The notes beneath the pieces are model-generated. The model was not told the origin of the DNA. It did no database searches and saw only the letters and a program-made list of their open reading frames with translations. A program made the translations under genes and the position numbers. From an uncultured Desulfomonile sp. (GTDB lineage: Bacteria > Desulfobacterota > Desulfomonilia > Desulfomonilales > Desulfomonilaceae), in NCBI GenBank assembly GCA_903920415.1, contig CAIXMD010000187.1, positions 1-5,537 on the forward strand: a DNA stretch of 5,537 nucleotides. The letters are read 5' to 3'. This document shows positions 5,260-5,537 of the stretch, piece after piece. Every line of letters starts with the position of its first letter. The stretch's first letter is position 1.

Positions 5260-5537
5260 TCAGAACTGTTTCTCGTATCTCTCGATGCTGGTCTCCTGGG
5301 AATCATCCTTTCGGATCCAGTAAGACGAAACAGTTGGATCTCGTTTCCTTTCCATAGGGTCTTTGCCGACCATACGCATGATCAATCCAGTCGGTGTAAT
5401 TACAAGAAAGAATATAACCGTAAGCACTATTCTGGAGACAAAGTAGCCCAGGATCACCGAGAAGCCTATCCAGAGGCGATAAATCACTCGGAACAAAGGT
5501 GGAACGAGCCGGCACATGCTGAGAAAAGCTCCAGCCG
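5260..5537 (-). CDS. SxtJ-family membrane protein, C-terminal part (5' end beyond window)
   Basis: The frame is open to the window edge, giving 91 complete codons of the C-terminal part; family members are about 130 residues. An ATG at 5517 is internal, since the reading frame continues upstream of it. Hydrophobic segments cover about 25-60 of the visible part (IGFSVILGYFVSRIVLTVI and FFLVITPTGLI). The family signature follows: ITPTGLIMRMVGKDPM, then KRDPTVSSYWIRKDD and a short tail ending in YEKQF. SxtJ proteins are of unknown function and typically lie between a carbamoyltransferase (SxtI/NodU-like) and a DUF5989 protein. The DUF5989 neighbour here fits that order exactly. Assignment rests on remembered family sequences, with no search run. 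Confidence 0.85.
   Translation of the reverse strand, partial: AGAFLSMCRLVPPLFRVIYRLWIGFSVILGYFVSRIVLTVIFFLVITPTGLIMRMVGKDPMERKRDPTVSSYWIRKDDSQETSIERYEKQF

Noticed and set aside
5303..5515. 70-codon minus-strand frame
   Set aside because: It is an out-of-frame shadow of the sxtJ-like gene, whose own frame carries the family signature.

Overview
This window reads almost entirely on the minus strand and joins two unrelated gene groups. From right to left in coordinates, which is the direction of transcription, they are: (i) a small envelope or polysaccharide-type module, consisting of the 3' part of an SxtJ-family membrane protein, a 50-residue DUF5989 (SxtK-like) membrane protein and a membrane-anchored SGNH hydrolase with a C-terminal discoidin-like domain; and (ii) the translation operon rpmI (L35), rplT (L20), pheS and the first 320 codons of pheT. 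I see no credible plus-strand gene. The open frames there run antisense to recognised genes.

The pheS and pheT sequences, including a four-cysteine insert in PheS, look like those of a deltaproteobacterium-type (Desulfobacterota or Syntrophobacterales-like) Gram-negative bacterium with roughly balanced base composition. This is a judgement from sequence style and has not been tested by a search.

Layout: sxtJ-like end (5260-5537, cut by the window edge), DUF5989 (5073-5225), a 228-base gap holding a perfect 9-bp hairpin and a repeated 12-mer, the SGNH hydrolase (3027-4844), an AT-rich promoter region (about 2950-3010), rpmI (2704-2901), a hairpin gap, rplT (2241-2600), a structured 137-base leader with a terminator-like hairpin, pheS (1087-2103), a 124-base gap, and pheT (1-962, cut by the window edge).

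How the genes fit together: L35 and L20 are large-subunit proteins and PheS/PheT form phenylalanyl-tRNA synthetase, a widespread bacterial gene order. The usual upstream gene infC (IF3) is missing here and the SGNH gene sits in its place, so rpmI appears to rely on its own promoter. The pheS leader carries an intrinsic-terminator structure so close to the pheS start that pheST transcripts must probably cross it, which suggests attenuation. The other three genes resemble the sxtJ-sxtK pair found beside carbamoyltransferases in saxitoxin and polysaccharide gene clusters. A carbamoyltransferase just beyond position 5537 is a testable prediction.
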